Shown one piece after another: positions 57,186 through 64,000 of a stretch of 64,000 nt of DNA. The notes under the pieces were generated by a model. The model did no database searches. It was not told the origin of the DNA and was given only the letters and a program-made list of their open reading frames with translations. The stretch spans positions 1,984,001 to 2,048,000 of the forward strand of contig NZ_CP149994.1 in the NCBI RefSeq assembly GCF_051307055.1, in the 5' to 3' direction. A program made the translations under genes and the position numbers. Source of the stretch: Dryocola sp051307055. GTDB lineage: Bacteria; Pseudomonadota; Gammaproteobacteria; Enterobacterales; Enterobacteriaceae. The stretch's first letter is position 1. Every line of letters begins with the position of its first letter.

Positions 57186-57270
57186 AGGACCCCCGAAATA
57201 ATTATTCCGGGTAATGTAGGGATATCCCCATCGGCTTGCAATGAAAACGGCATTACGAAGCAGGCAAATA

Positions 57271-57326
57271 GTTAACTACGAAAAAACTTGTCGGAGTTAA
57301 CTACGACTAGTATAGTCGTAGTTAAC
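57271..57326 (+). promoter_or_regulatory. Promoter and triple-repeat operator for the NADH dehydrogenase-like gene
   Basis: GTTAACTACGA at 57271-57281 is repeated at 57296 as GTTAACTACGACT and inverted at 57314-57326 as AGTCGTAGTTAAC (13-bp perfect arms, 5-base centre). TTGTCG (57288-57293) and TATAGT (57311-57316) form a promoter with a 17-base spacer, its -10 lying in the palindrome. A repressor here would block the polymerase; the divergent Rrf2 protein is the likely binder. Confidence 0.75.
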
Positions 57327-57363
57327 GGCCGGGTAGCGGCTTTACAACACAAAGGCGGATCGC

Positions 57364-58566
57364 ATGAAACAAAAAATTCTAATCCTTGGCGCAGGTTTTG
57401 CGGGTATGTGGGCAGCGCTGAGCGCGGCTCGTCTGGCCGATCTGCATAAACGCAGCGATATTGCCATCACCGTTTTAGCCCCACAGCCGGAGCTGCGCGT
57501 GCGTCCACGCTTTTATGAAAAAAAGGTCGAAACGCTGGTTTCTCCGCTAATGCCATTGTTTAACGCTACCGGCGTGAGGTTCCTACAGGGAGAAGCGCAG
57601 CGTATTGATGCCGCAGGAAAATGCGTCTGGTACCGCAATGCGCAAAACGAGAGCACAATCGAAACCTATGATCGCCTGGTTATCGCCACCGGCAGTTATC
57701 TGCGCCGGGACCAGGTGCCGGGAGTCGCTGAACACGCTTTCGACCTCGACCAGCTCGAAACAGCGCTGCGCCTTGAACAGCACATTAATCAGCTTGGCCA
57801 GCAGCCGGACTCGGCGGCGCGTAATACCGTGGTGGTGTGCGGCGGCGGCTTTACCGGTATTGAAGTGGCGACTGAACTGCCGCACCGTCTGCGCGCCATT
57901 CTGGGGGAAGGCTGCACGCCACGCGTTATCGTCGTGGAGCGCGGCAGCATGATTGGCGGACGCTACAGCGAAGCGTTGCGCGATGTGATTTGTGAAGCGA
58001 GCGATGAGCTGGGCGTTGAATGGCGTCTGGGCGCTGAGGCGGCCGAAGTGGACGAGCGGGGCATAACCCTGGCCGATGGCGAACGTATTCCATCGAGCAC
58101 CGTAATCTGGACAGCCGGCGTGCGGGCAAGCGAGCTGACTTCACAAATTGCGGCGCAGCGCGACGGCCAGGGGCGCCTGCATGTCAACGAATGGCTGCAG
58201 GTGCCGGGTTATGACGACGTTTTCGCCACGGGCGATGTGGCCCGCGCGGCAACGGATGACAAAGGCAACTTCGCGCTGATGTCCTGCCAGCATGCGATTA
58301 TGCTGGGCCGCTTCGTCGGGCATAACGCCGCCGCTTCTTTGCTGGGCGCAGAACCCCTGGCCTATCGTCAGGTGAATTATGTGACCTGCCTCGATCTGGG
58401 CGGCTGGGGCGCGGTGTACACCGAAGGCTGGGAGCAGGAGGTAAAACTCACCCGCGCGGAAGCCAAAAAACTGAAGCTTTCCATCACCAGCGAGCTTATT
58501 TATCCGCCGCAGGCCGATCGCACGGTTGCTTTTGAAACGGCAAATCCATTGGCGGCGTTTGTCTGA
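57364..58566 (+). CDS. Type II NADH dehydrogenase-like FAD oxidoreductase
   Basis: 400 residues. ILILGAGFAGMWAALSAARL is the FAD-binding dinucleotide fold, TVVVCGGGFTGIEVATELPH the second (NADH) fold, and GYDDVFATGDVAR the FAD-contacting G-D. The C-terminus lacks a clear amphipathic membrane helix, so it may be a peripheral or soluble quinone/other oxidoreductase rather than classical Ndh. It is controlled by a palindromic promoter next to an Rrf2 regulator, suggesting induction under oxidative, nitrosative or iron stress. Acceptor unknown. Confidence 0.85.
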   Translation: MKQKILILGAGFAGMWAALSAARLADLHKRSDIAITVLAPQPELRVRPRFYEKKVETLVSPLMPLFNATGVRFLQGEAQRIDAAGKCVWYRNAQNESTIETYDRLVIATGSYLRRDQVPGVAEHAFDLDQLETALRLEQHINQLGQQPDSAARNTVVVCGGGFTGIEVATELPHRLRAILGEGCTPRVIVVERGSMIGGRYSEALRDVICEASDELGVEWRLGAEAAEVDERGITLADGERIPSSTVIWTAGVRASELTSQIAAQRDGQGRLHVNEWLQVPGYDDVFATGDVARAATDDKGNFALMSCQHAIMLGRFVGHNAAASLLGAEPLAYRQVNYVTCLDLGGWGAVYTEGWEQEVKLTRAEAKKLKLSITSELIYPPQADRTVAFETANPLAAFV

Positions 58567-58612
58567 GCAACGGTAAGATGCGCATGCCGAATAAATTTCA
58601 CAGGACGCCGTC

Positions 58613-58927
58613 ATGAACGACATTACTTTTTTCCAGCGCTTTGAGGCTGACATTGTTGCAGGCCGCAAAACTATCACGCTGCGTGATGAAGCCGAATCCC
58701 ATTTCCGCCCCGGCCAGCTTTTACGCGTCGGGCGATATGAAGATGATGTTTTTTTCTGCACTATCGCCGTGAAAAGCGTGGTTCCCGTAATGCTGAGCGA
58801 GCTGACAGAAGAGCATGCCCGTCAGGAAAACATGACGTTGCCGCAGCTAAAGGAGGTGATTGGCGAAATCTATCCGGGCCTTAACGAACTGTACGTTATC
58901 TCGTTTGAACGGGTAAGGGCGGAGTAA
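58613..58927 (+). CDS. yqfB: N4-acetylcytidine amidohydrolase YqfB (ASCH domain)
   Basis: 104 residues matching E. coli YqfB (ITFFQRFEADIVAGRKTITL, SHFRPGQLLRVGRYEDD). The Lys in GRKT, the Thr in TITLRDE and the Glu in QENMTLPQLK are the described catalytic set. It hydrolyses N4-acetylcytidine to cytidine and acetate in the cytoplasm. A stem (AGCCCCG.../...CGGGGCT, about 58930-58968) follows the stop. Confidence 0.93.
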   Translation: MNDITFFQRFEADIVAGRKTITLRDEAESHFRPGQLLRVGRYEDDVFFCTIAVKSVVPVMLSELTEEHARQENMTLPQLKEVIGEIYPGLNELYVISFERVRAE

Positions 58928-58975
58928 GACAGCCCCGGCTCTGCTCTGGTACTTCCACGGAGCGGGGCTTCAACG

Positions 58976-59003
58976 TAAAAAGGAAGGAGAACGCCCCTTC
59001 CTT
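58976..59003 (-). terminator. Terminator of ydcH
   Basis: On the minus strand AAGGAAGG and CCTTCCTT (58980-59003) form an 8-bp stem followed by TTTTT. It lies 8 bases after the ydcH stop. Confidence 0.75.
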
Positions 59004-59011
59004 AAAAAAGT

Positions 59012-59227
59012 TTACCGGCTGGCCTGCTTTAACATCTGATAAAGCTCATCTTTCAGCCTTAGCTTCTCTTTTTTCATCTGCATAACCTTTTCATTGTAGC
59101 CCGTGCCTTGCGGGCCTTCCCTGCGCAAAATTTCATGGTTGAGCTGATTATGTTTATCGCAAAGGCTGAGAAAGCGGGGATTGGCGGATTTTAGCTCGGC
59201 TATCAGTTCACGGTATTCAGGAAACAT
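59012..59227 (-). CDS. ydcH: DUF465 protein YdcH
   Basis: 71 residues starting MFPEYRELIAELKSANPRFL; EKVMQMKKEKLRLKDELYQM follows. It matches E. coli YdcH (MFPEYRDLISRLKNENPRF and MKKQKLQLKDE). A single charged coiled-coil hairpin; function unknown. In E. coli ydcH sits near rimL and opgD, not beside yqfB. Confidence 0.9.
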   Translation of the reverse strand: MFPEYRELIAELKSANPRFLSLCDKHNQLNHEILRREGPQGTGYNEKVMQMKKEKLRLKDELYQMLKQASR

Positions 59228-59495
59228 TTTAAACCTCCCTGGACGGTGAGTCGGTGGATGGCGTGTTGCCAGGCGTGCTTCAGTAATGCCATAACCAGTC
59301 TAGTTACGTGCCGGGGCGAAAGGGAAGTTTTGAATCGTATGGGTTTGTCAATTTGCGATCCCGGTAGCGGGCCGCTGCAAAGGTTATCTTTTCCCCCGTC
59401 TCGCTTCATTAATACCGCAATTTGATAAAGACAAGCCGTTTTACGTGTGCTAAAACATGTCTATGATATATTTTAAACCCTATAAAGAGCAGAAC

Positions 59496-60260
59496 ATGAC
59501 CCCTCAGAAAAGCAAATCTAAATTACCAAAACGCGTCAAAAACGAGCTTAAATTCCGCGAGTTAACGGTTAAAAGCAAAGAAATAGTCGCTGAGTGTTTC
59601 TACCGTATTGTCTTTACTGGCGAAATGCTCGCCGGCTTCGCCTCGCAAGGCTTTGACGATCACGTCAAGGTTTTCTTCCCGGACAGCGACGGCAAACTTG
59701 TACTGCCGGAAATTACCAGCGAAGGGATCCAGTGGGGTGAGGGACCGCGTCCGGTATCGCGCGACTACACGCCGCTGGCGTTTGATGCCGCGCGCAATGA
59801 GCTGACTATCGATTTTTACATTCACGACGGCGGCGTGGCGAGCAGCTGGGCAACGGCGGCAAAAGAGGGCGACAAGCTCATGATTGGTGGACCCCGCGGA
59901 TCGCTGGTTATTCCAGCCGACTATAGCTGGCAGCTCTATGTCTGCGACGAAAGCGGTTTACCGGCGGTGCGTCGTCGTCTGTTGTCGCTGCCTGCAAATA
60001 TCATCCCGCGAGTGCTGGTGAACAGCCACCACAGCGGAACCCGACCTTACCTGAGCGAGTTTACCGGCGCCGAGATTGAATGGCTTGATGGCGAAGCGAT
60101 CGCCGGGAGGCTGAAACATATCGCCGTTCCCGCTGAGGACTATTTCATATGGATAACCGGCGAAGGCGAAGAGGTGAAACGCCTTAGCGATAACCTGCTG
60201 GCCTCCCACGCCCTGGACGCGGATTACGTGCGTGCCGTGGCCTACTGGCACAATAAATAG
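59496..60260 (+). CDS. yqjH: NADPH-dependent ferric siderophore reductase YqjH (SIP family)
   Basis: 254 residues from the ATG at 59496, the length of E. coli YqjH; an in-frame start at 59457 adds an unconserved tail. RPVSRDYTPLAFDAARNELT is the FAD-binding R-x-Y-T-P motif, DFYIHDGGVASSWATAAKEG and GGPRGS follow, and LYVCDESGLPAVRRRL and DYFIWITGEGEEVKRL are the NADPH domain. It reduces ferric siderophores in the cytoplasm to release iron. Its partner regulator gene yqjI overlaps no more than the start region and follows 10 bases later. Confidence 0.92.
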   Translation: MTPQKSKSKLPKRVKNELKFRELTVKSKEIVAECFYRIVFTGEMLAGFASQGFDDHVKVFFPDSDGKLVLPEITSEGIQWGEGPRPVSRDYTPLAFDAARNELTIDFYIHDGGVASSWATAAKEGDKLMIGGPRGSLVIPADYSWQLYVCDESGLPAVRRRLLSLPANIIPRVLVNSHHSGTRPYLSEFTGAEIEWLDGEAIAGRLKHIAVPAEDYFIWITGEGEEVKRLSDNLLASHALDADYVRAVAYWHNK

Positions 60261-60270
60261 GGGACGAGTG

Positions 60271-60843
60271 ATGCGTATTCATCATTTATTGCATACACGC
60301 CATGAAAAACATGACAGGCAAAGTGTTCATGGCGGGCACGGACATCACGGCGGCTATTCGGAAGGCCGGGGCCGTTCACGCCGTGAAAGGCTGTTCGACG
60401 CGAAAGATATCCGCCTGCTGATCCTGAACTTTCTTTCCGCCAGCCCCGCTCACGGCTATGAGCTGATTAAATCCATTGAAGCGCTGGCCGGGGGTGAATA
60501 TGTGCCAAGCCCCGGCATTATTTACCCTAACCTGACGCTTCTTGAAGAGACGGGCGCTATCCGGGCCGCGGAATCCGCGGGCGGTAAAAAAATCTGGCAG
60601 CTGACGCAGGAAGGTAAAACCTCGCTCGAACAGCAGCGAGAAGAGGTCACCGCTGTCATAAGCCGCCTGGCGTCGCTTGGCGTGCTGGGCGATAACCGCC
60701 GTATCCCCGAGGTGCAGCGCGCGATCCATAATTTTAAGATCGCGCTCAATACAAAACTGGCTAAGGGCGATATCCCGCAAGAGACGCTGTATAAAATTAT
60801 CGATACCCTCGATCGGGCGGCAAAAGATATCGAACGTAGCTGA
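60271..60843 (+). CDS. yqjI: PadR-family nickel-responsive regulator YqjI-like
   Basis: 190 residues from the ATG at 60271 (GGGACGAG upstream). The N-terminus HHLLHTRHEKHDRQSVHGGH plus GHHGGYSE is His-rich, as in YqjI, but has none of the many Cys of the E. coli protein. DIRLLILNFLSASPAHGYEL and SPGIIYPNLTLLEETGAI are the PadR winged helix. YqjI represses yqjH and itself when Fe is ample and is released by Ni. In E. coli yqjH and yqjI are divergent; here they are in tandem. Confidence 0.85.
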   Translation: MRIHHLLHTRHEKHDRQSVHGGHGHHGGYSEGRGRSRRERLFDAKDIRLLILNFLSASPAHGYELIKSIEALAGGEYVPSPGIIYPNLTLLEETGAIRAAESAGGKKIWQLTQEGKTSLEQQREEVTAVISRLASLGVLGDNRRIPEVQRAIHNFKIALNTKLAKGDIPQETLYKIIDTLDRAAKDIERS

Positions 60844-61059
60844 CCCTGAATACATCGTCCTGCTGTCCTGCAGGCAGGGCGATTAAGTCTGTTTGTATGC
60901 CACCAGCACGACGCCTCTTCGCCCATCAGATCTTCTGAAGAATCACAGCCGCTGGCAGGCGGGAAAATCGTGCAAAAGAAGCTTTGTAGCCCTGCTATAC
61001 GGGCCTGACATCGCTGCGCCTGCCTCGCAGCGACATTTTAGTCCGTCCAATAATAAGCA

Positions 61060-61086
61060 TAAAGTTTTCCCTTACTACGCCGATAC
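61060..61086 (+). promoter_or_regulatory. Sigma-28 (FliA) promoter of the chemoreceptor gene
   Basis: TAAAGTTT-N11-GCCGATAC matches the flagellar sigma-28 consensus TAAAGTTT-N11-GCCGATAA at all but the last base. It lies 35 bases before the receptor start, so expression should follow flagellar gene control. The rest of 60844-61120 holds nothing else I can support. Confidence 0.92.
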
Positions 61087-61120
61087 ACCTATGTATCTGT
61101 CGTAATAAGAATGGAAACCC

Positions 61121-62791
61121 ATGTTAAATCGTATAAAAGTGGTAACCAGCCTGCTATTTGTGCTGGGGTTGTTCGGTATTTTACAATTAACGTCTGGCGG
61201 CTTGTTCTTTAACGCCCTGAAAAATGACAAGGAAAATTTCACCGTTCTGCAAACCATCCGCCAGCAGCAGTCCACGCTGAACGGCAGTTGGGTAGCGCTG
61301 CTGCAAACCCGTAATACCCTTAACCGTGCCGGGATCCGCTATATGATGGATACCACCAACACCGGCAGCGGCTCGACGGTAAACGAGCTCATGCAAAGCG
61401 CAAGCGTTTCTCTTAAGCGCGCCGAAGAGCAATGGGCCGCTTACGAAGCCCTTCCTCGCGACCCGCGTCAAAGCGACGAGGCGACAAAGGAGATCAAGCG
61501 CAACTACGATATCTATCACGGCGCCCTTGCCGAGCTTATTCAGCTGCTGGGGGCAGGCAAAATCAACGAATTCTTCGACCAGCCGACGCAAAAATATCAG
61601 GATGGTTTCGAACAGCAGTACGTCAGTTATCTGAACCAGAACGACCAGCTCTATCAGCTGGCCGTTGATGATAATAACAGCTCCTATAACCTGGCTATCT
61701 GGATCCTGATGGCGATCCTGCTTACCGTGCTGGTGGCGATCGTTATCGTCTGGCTGGGCATAAAAACTACGCTGATCGCTCCGTTAAACAGCCTGATTGC
61801 GAGTATCCGTCATATCGCAGGCGGCGATCTGGCGCGCAAAATTGAAGTGCAAGGCAGCAATGAAATGGGGCAGCTGGCGGACAGTCTGAGAAACATGCAG
61901 GCCGAACTGGTTACCACCGTGAGCGACGTGCGTAACGGCGCGGACGCTATTTACAGCGGAGCAAGCGAGATTTCCATCGGCAACAACGATCTCTCTTCCC
62001 GTACCGAGCAGCAGGCGGCTTCCCTGGAAGAGACCGCGGCCAGCATGGAAGAGCTTACGGCGACCGTTAAGCAGAACGCCGAAAACGCCCGTCAGGCAAG
62101 CCAGCTTGCGTTAAGCGCCTCTGAAACCGCGCAGAAGGGCGGCAAAGTGGTGGATAACGTGGTGCGCACCATGAACGATATCGCCGGCAGCTCCAAGAAA
62201 ATTGCCGATATCACAAGCGTTATCGACGGCATCGCATTCCAGACCAATATTCTGGCGCTGAACGCCGCCGTTGAAGCCGCTCGCGCCGGTGAACAGGGCC
62301 GTGGTTTTGCCGTTGTGGCAGGCGAAGTGCGTAACCTGGCAAGCCGCAGCGCCCAGGCGGCAAAAGAGATTAAGAGCCTGATTGAAGACTCGGTCAATAA
62401 AGTTGATACCGGCTCCACGCTTGTGGAAAGCGCGGGTGAAACGATGGAAGAGATCGTCAATGCCGTTACGCGGGTGACCGACATCATGGGCGAAATCGCT
62501 TCTGCGTCCGATGAGCAGAGCCGTGGCATCGATCAGGTGGGCCTGGCCGTCACCGAAATGGACCGCGTAACCCAGCAGAACGCCGCTCTGGTTGAAGAGT
62601 CCGCCGCCGCCGCCGCCGCGCTTGAGGAGCAGGCCAGCCGCCTGACGCAGGCTGTATCAGTGTTCCGCATAACGCAGAATGCCGTTAAGGAAAAAGGCGA
62701 GCTGAAAACTCCAAAGCTTAGCGCCCCCGCGACCGCGCCGCGTAAGCCTGTGCAAACCAGCACCACGGATGAGAACTGGGAAACTTTCTGA
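61121..62791 (+). CDS. tsr: Methyl-accepting chemotaxis protein, Tsr-type serine receptor
   Basis: 556 residues, almost co-linear with E. coli Tsr. First helix VVTSLLFVLGLFGILQLTSG; ligand domain with LNRAGIRYMMD (serine-binding Arg and neighbours) and INEFFDQPTQKYQDGFEQQY (the Thr of the serine site); second helix LAIWILMAILLTVLVAIVIV; HAMP; the signalling tip (GIAFQTNILALNAAVEAARA); and the C-terminal NWETF that tethers CheR/CheB. Close similarity to Tsr extends through the periplasmic domain, so serine sensing is probable, though genomes of this family carry several Tsr-like paralogues. Confidence 0.9.
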   Translation: MLNRIKVVTSLLFVLGLFGILQLTSGGLFFNALKNDKENFTVLQTIRQQQSTLNGSWVALLQTRNTLNRAGIRYMMDTTNTGSGSTVNELMQSASVSLKRAEEQWAAYEALPRDPRQSDEATKEIKRNYDIYHGALAELIQLLGAGKINEFFDQPTQKYQDGFEQQYVSYLNQNDQLYQLAVDDNNSSYNLAIWILMAILLTVLVAIVIVWLGIKTTLIAPLNSLIASIRHIAGGDLARKIEVQGSNEMGQLADSLRNMQAELVTTVSDVRNGADAIYSGASEISIGNNDLSSRTEQQAASLEETAASMEELTATVKQNAENARQASQLALSASETAQKGGKVVDNVVRTMNDIAGSSKKIADITSVIDGIAFQTNILALNAAVEAARAGEQGRGFAVVAGEVRNLASRSAQAAKEIKSLIEDSVNKVDTGSTLVESAGETMEEIVNAVTRVTDIMGEIASASDEQSRGIDQVGLAVTEMDRVTQQNAALVEESAAAAAALEEQASRLTQAVSVFRITQNAVKEKGELKTPKLSAPATAPRKPVQTSTTDENWETF

Positions 62792-62804
62792 TTTCCACTC
62801 CCTG

Positions 62805-62836
62805 AAATAAGGGCTGCATTTGCAGCCCTTATTTTT
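62805..62836. terminator. Bidirectional terminator after the chemoreceptor gene
   Basis: AAATAAGGGCTGCA (62805-62818) and TGCAGCCCTTATTT (62821-62834) form a perfect 14-bp stem with TT loop and T-run. It lies between convergent tsr and tyrP. Confidence 0.92.
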
Positions 62837-62841
62837 TAACC

Positions 62842-62872
62842 ATTAAGCGCTTCCTTTGCAGCGCTTAATTTT
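62842..62872. terminator. Second hairpin between tsr and tyrP
   Basis: ATTAAGCGCT (62842-62851) and AGCGCTTAAT (62860-62869) pair perfectly around 8 bases and run into TTTT on the plus strand. It can serve tyrP on the minus strand together with the preceding hairpin. Confidence 0.7.
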
Positions 62873-62943
62873 ATCCAGCACCGCTTCCCGCGCGCTTTCA
62901 TTAAAGCTGCATTGACAGATGTATCCCGCTGTACATCGCTGCC

Positions 62944-64000
62944 TTAACCCACTTCCGGCAACACACCCGCCGCCATCAGCGCCTGGATAACGATTACGGC
63001 GATGCCGCAGGCGAACACCAGCGCCAGCAGCGGCTTACCGCCGGCAACCCGGTAACCGGGCGCAGGGTGATGCTGACGACTTTTCCAGACCAAAAGCGAA
63101 GGAACGATTAGCGCAAGGATCGCAAGCGCCACGCCTGCGTAGCCCAGCGCCATCACAAAACCTTGCGGGTAGAACAGCGCGAAGAGCAGCGGCGGAGCGA
63201 AGGTCATCAGGCCCGTCTGGATACGCCCGGAAGCTTTGCGGTTGCGCTGGAACAGATCGCCCAGATAATCGAACAGCCCCAGTGAAACCCCGAGGAAGGA
63301 GGTCGCCAGCGCCAGATCGGCAAACAGGTGCACAGCCAGCTCCACGTGCGGCGTTGCCACGACCTGACGTACGGCCTGCAGCAATCCGTTCAGGCCAGAA
63401 CCCTCGGCAAGCAAAGAGTGGAAAACCCCGGAATCAATAGCCCCAAGCGTCGCCAGCTGCCAGAGGATATAGGCGACCAGCGGGATTGCGCTGCCGGTGA
63501 TAAATACCCAGCGCAGCTTGCGCAGATCGCCGTTCAGGTAGCTGACAATGCTCGGCACGCTGCCGTGAAAACCAAAAGAGGTGAAAATAACCGGGATAGC
63601 AGAAAGGGCGAGACCTTTTTCAACCGGCAGGGTTAATAAATTAGTGTGGTGAATATGGGGCATCATCAACGCCAGCATTACCACCAGCAGGATAATCTTG
63701 GCGCTGAAGAGCACGCGGTTAAATATATCCACCAGATGCGTACCCACGCACACCACGCTTCCGGCAACCAGCGTAAACAGCAACACGCCCGTAGAGGCAG
63801 AGACGCTGGCGGAGATCCACTGGCTGAGGCTCGCCGCGAGCAATTCCCCGGCCCCGCTGATATAAGCGGCGGTAAGAGCGTACATCAAAAAGAGCATGCT
63901 AAAACCGGTGAGCCACTGGCCGGGGCGGCCAAGGTAGCGGCGGGCAAGCGTGCCAAGCCCGGTATCCGCGGAGACGTGCTGATAAACCTCAACCAGCAGG
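62944..64000 (-). CDS. tyrP: Tyrosine-specific transporter TyrP, N-terminus beyond window
   Basis: About 352 codons are present; the frame runs off the window's end without a start (EVYQHVSADTGLGTLARRYL upstream of the first internal Met). E. coli TyrP has 403 residues, so roughly 50 are missing. FMLYALTAAYISGAGELL-like and FTSFGFHGSVPSIVSYLNGD, VAYILWQLATLGAIDSG, then LFADLALATSFLGVSLGLFD are HAAAP-family segments, and the C-terminus GVLPEVG is as in TyrP. It imports tyrosine with protons through 11 helices; E. coli tyrP is under TyrR, but the promoter is not in view. Confidence 0.94.
   Translation of the reverse strand, partial: LLVEVYQHVSADTGLGTLARRYLGRPGQWLTGFSMLFLMYALTAAYISGAGELLAASLSQWISASVSASTGVLLFTLVAGSVVCVGTHLVDIFNRVLFSAKIILLVVMLALMMPHIHHTNLLTLPVEKGLALSAIPVIFTSFGFHGSVPSIVSYLNGDLRKLRWVFITGSAIPLVAYILWQLATLGAIDSGVFHSLLAEGSGLNGLLQAVRQVVATPHVELAVHLFADLALATSFLGVSLGLFDYLGDLFQRNRKASGRIQTGLMTFAPPLLFALFYPQGFVMALGYAGVALAILALIVPSLLVWKSRQHHPAPGYRVAGGKPLLALVFACGIAVIVIQALMAAGVLPEVG

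Noticed and set aside
1..64000. CRISPR arrays, insertion sequences, integrases, tRNA or rRNA genes, restriction or abortive-infection systems
   Set aside because: None was seen on reading both strands; no transposase or integrase motifs and no regularly spaced repeats.

Overview
The window is a chromosomal segment of an enteric bacterium (family Enterobacteriaceae; genus not determinable from this text). Many proteins read as close orthologues of E. coli K-12 genes. Several of them sit in the same neighbourhood in E. coli: hrpA, aldA, a gapC relic, cybB, yncJ, ydcR, ydcSTUV-patD, ortT, ydcH and yncE. Between these anchors lie accessory metabolic modules, so the window looks like a conserved backbone with inserted or rearranged cassettes. 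No rRNA, tRNA, CRISPR array, insertion sequence or replication origin was seen.

Layout. 0-6.9 kb: the 3' end of hrpA, an O-methyltransferase between two REP-like repeats, a MarR-controlled tripartite efflux operon (MarR, MFS, HlyD, outer-membrane factor) and a bestrophin. 7.1-8.2 kb: a short MetE-like methionine synthase behind a tandem MetJ-type operator. 8.3-17.4 kb: a carbohydrate locus. A six-gene minus-strand operon (YgcU-like FAD oxidoreductase, FGGY kinase, PfkB kinase, two sugar porters, RbsD-like mutarotase) diverges from a class I aldolase and a YhfZ-like regulator. 17.4-19.4 kb: an ABC-F ATPase behind an elaborate leader, with a 27-codon leader peptide and mutually exclusive RNA stems. 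19.4-25.1 kb: a LacI regulator divergent from a transporter, two Gfo/Idh/MocA dehydrogenases and a sugar isomerase/epimerase. 25.1-29.0 kb: an alpha/beta hydrolase, a LysE relic, aldA and Fur-controlled yncE.

29.4-34.5 kb: a TauD-type dioxygenase followed by a complete sugar-type ABC importer. 34.5-39.8 kb: a gapC relic, cybB, and then an AT-rich accessory stretch of small orphan genes, phage-like terminators, a truncated Tlde1-like (DUF2778) protein with a small membrane protein, and a TonB-C lipoprotein. 39.8-45 kb: frmRA, yncJ, an SMR efflux protein and a cioAB-type bd oxidase with a 42-residue accessory subunit. 45-56.5 kb: ydcR, a GNAT gene, a molbindin relic, a VOC protein, ydcSTUV-patD (polyamine-type uptake and gamma-aminobutyraldehyde oxidation), a LysR/alcohol dehydrogenase/HbpS set and the 57-residue toxin ortT. 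56.5-64 kb: an Rrf2 regulator divergent from a type II NADH dehydrogenase-like gene, yqfB, ydcH, yqjHI, a Tsr-type chemoreceptor with a sigma-28 promoter, and the 3' part of tyrP.

The two features I judge most likely to be undescribed are the leader-peptide attenuator upstream of the ABC-F gene and the sugar locus at 8.3-17.4 kb. The TauD plus sugar-ABC cassette and the double-dehydrogenase cluster are also good candidates for uncharacterised catabolic routes. All functions are inferred by reading the sequence; no database search was run.
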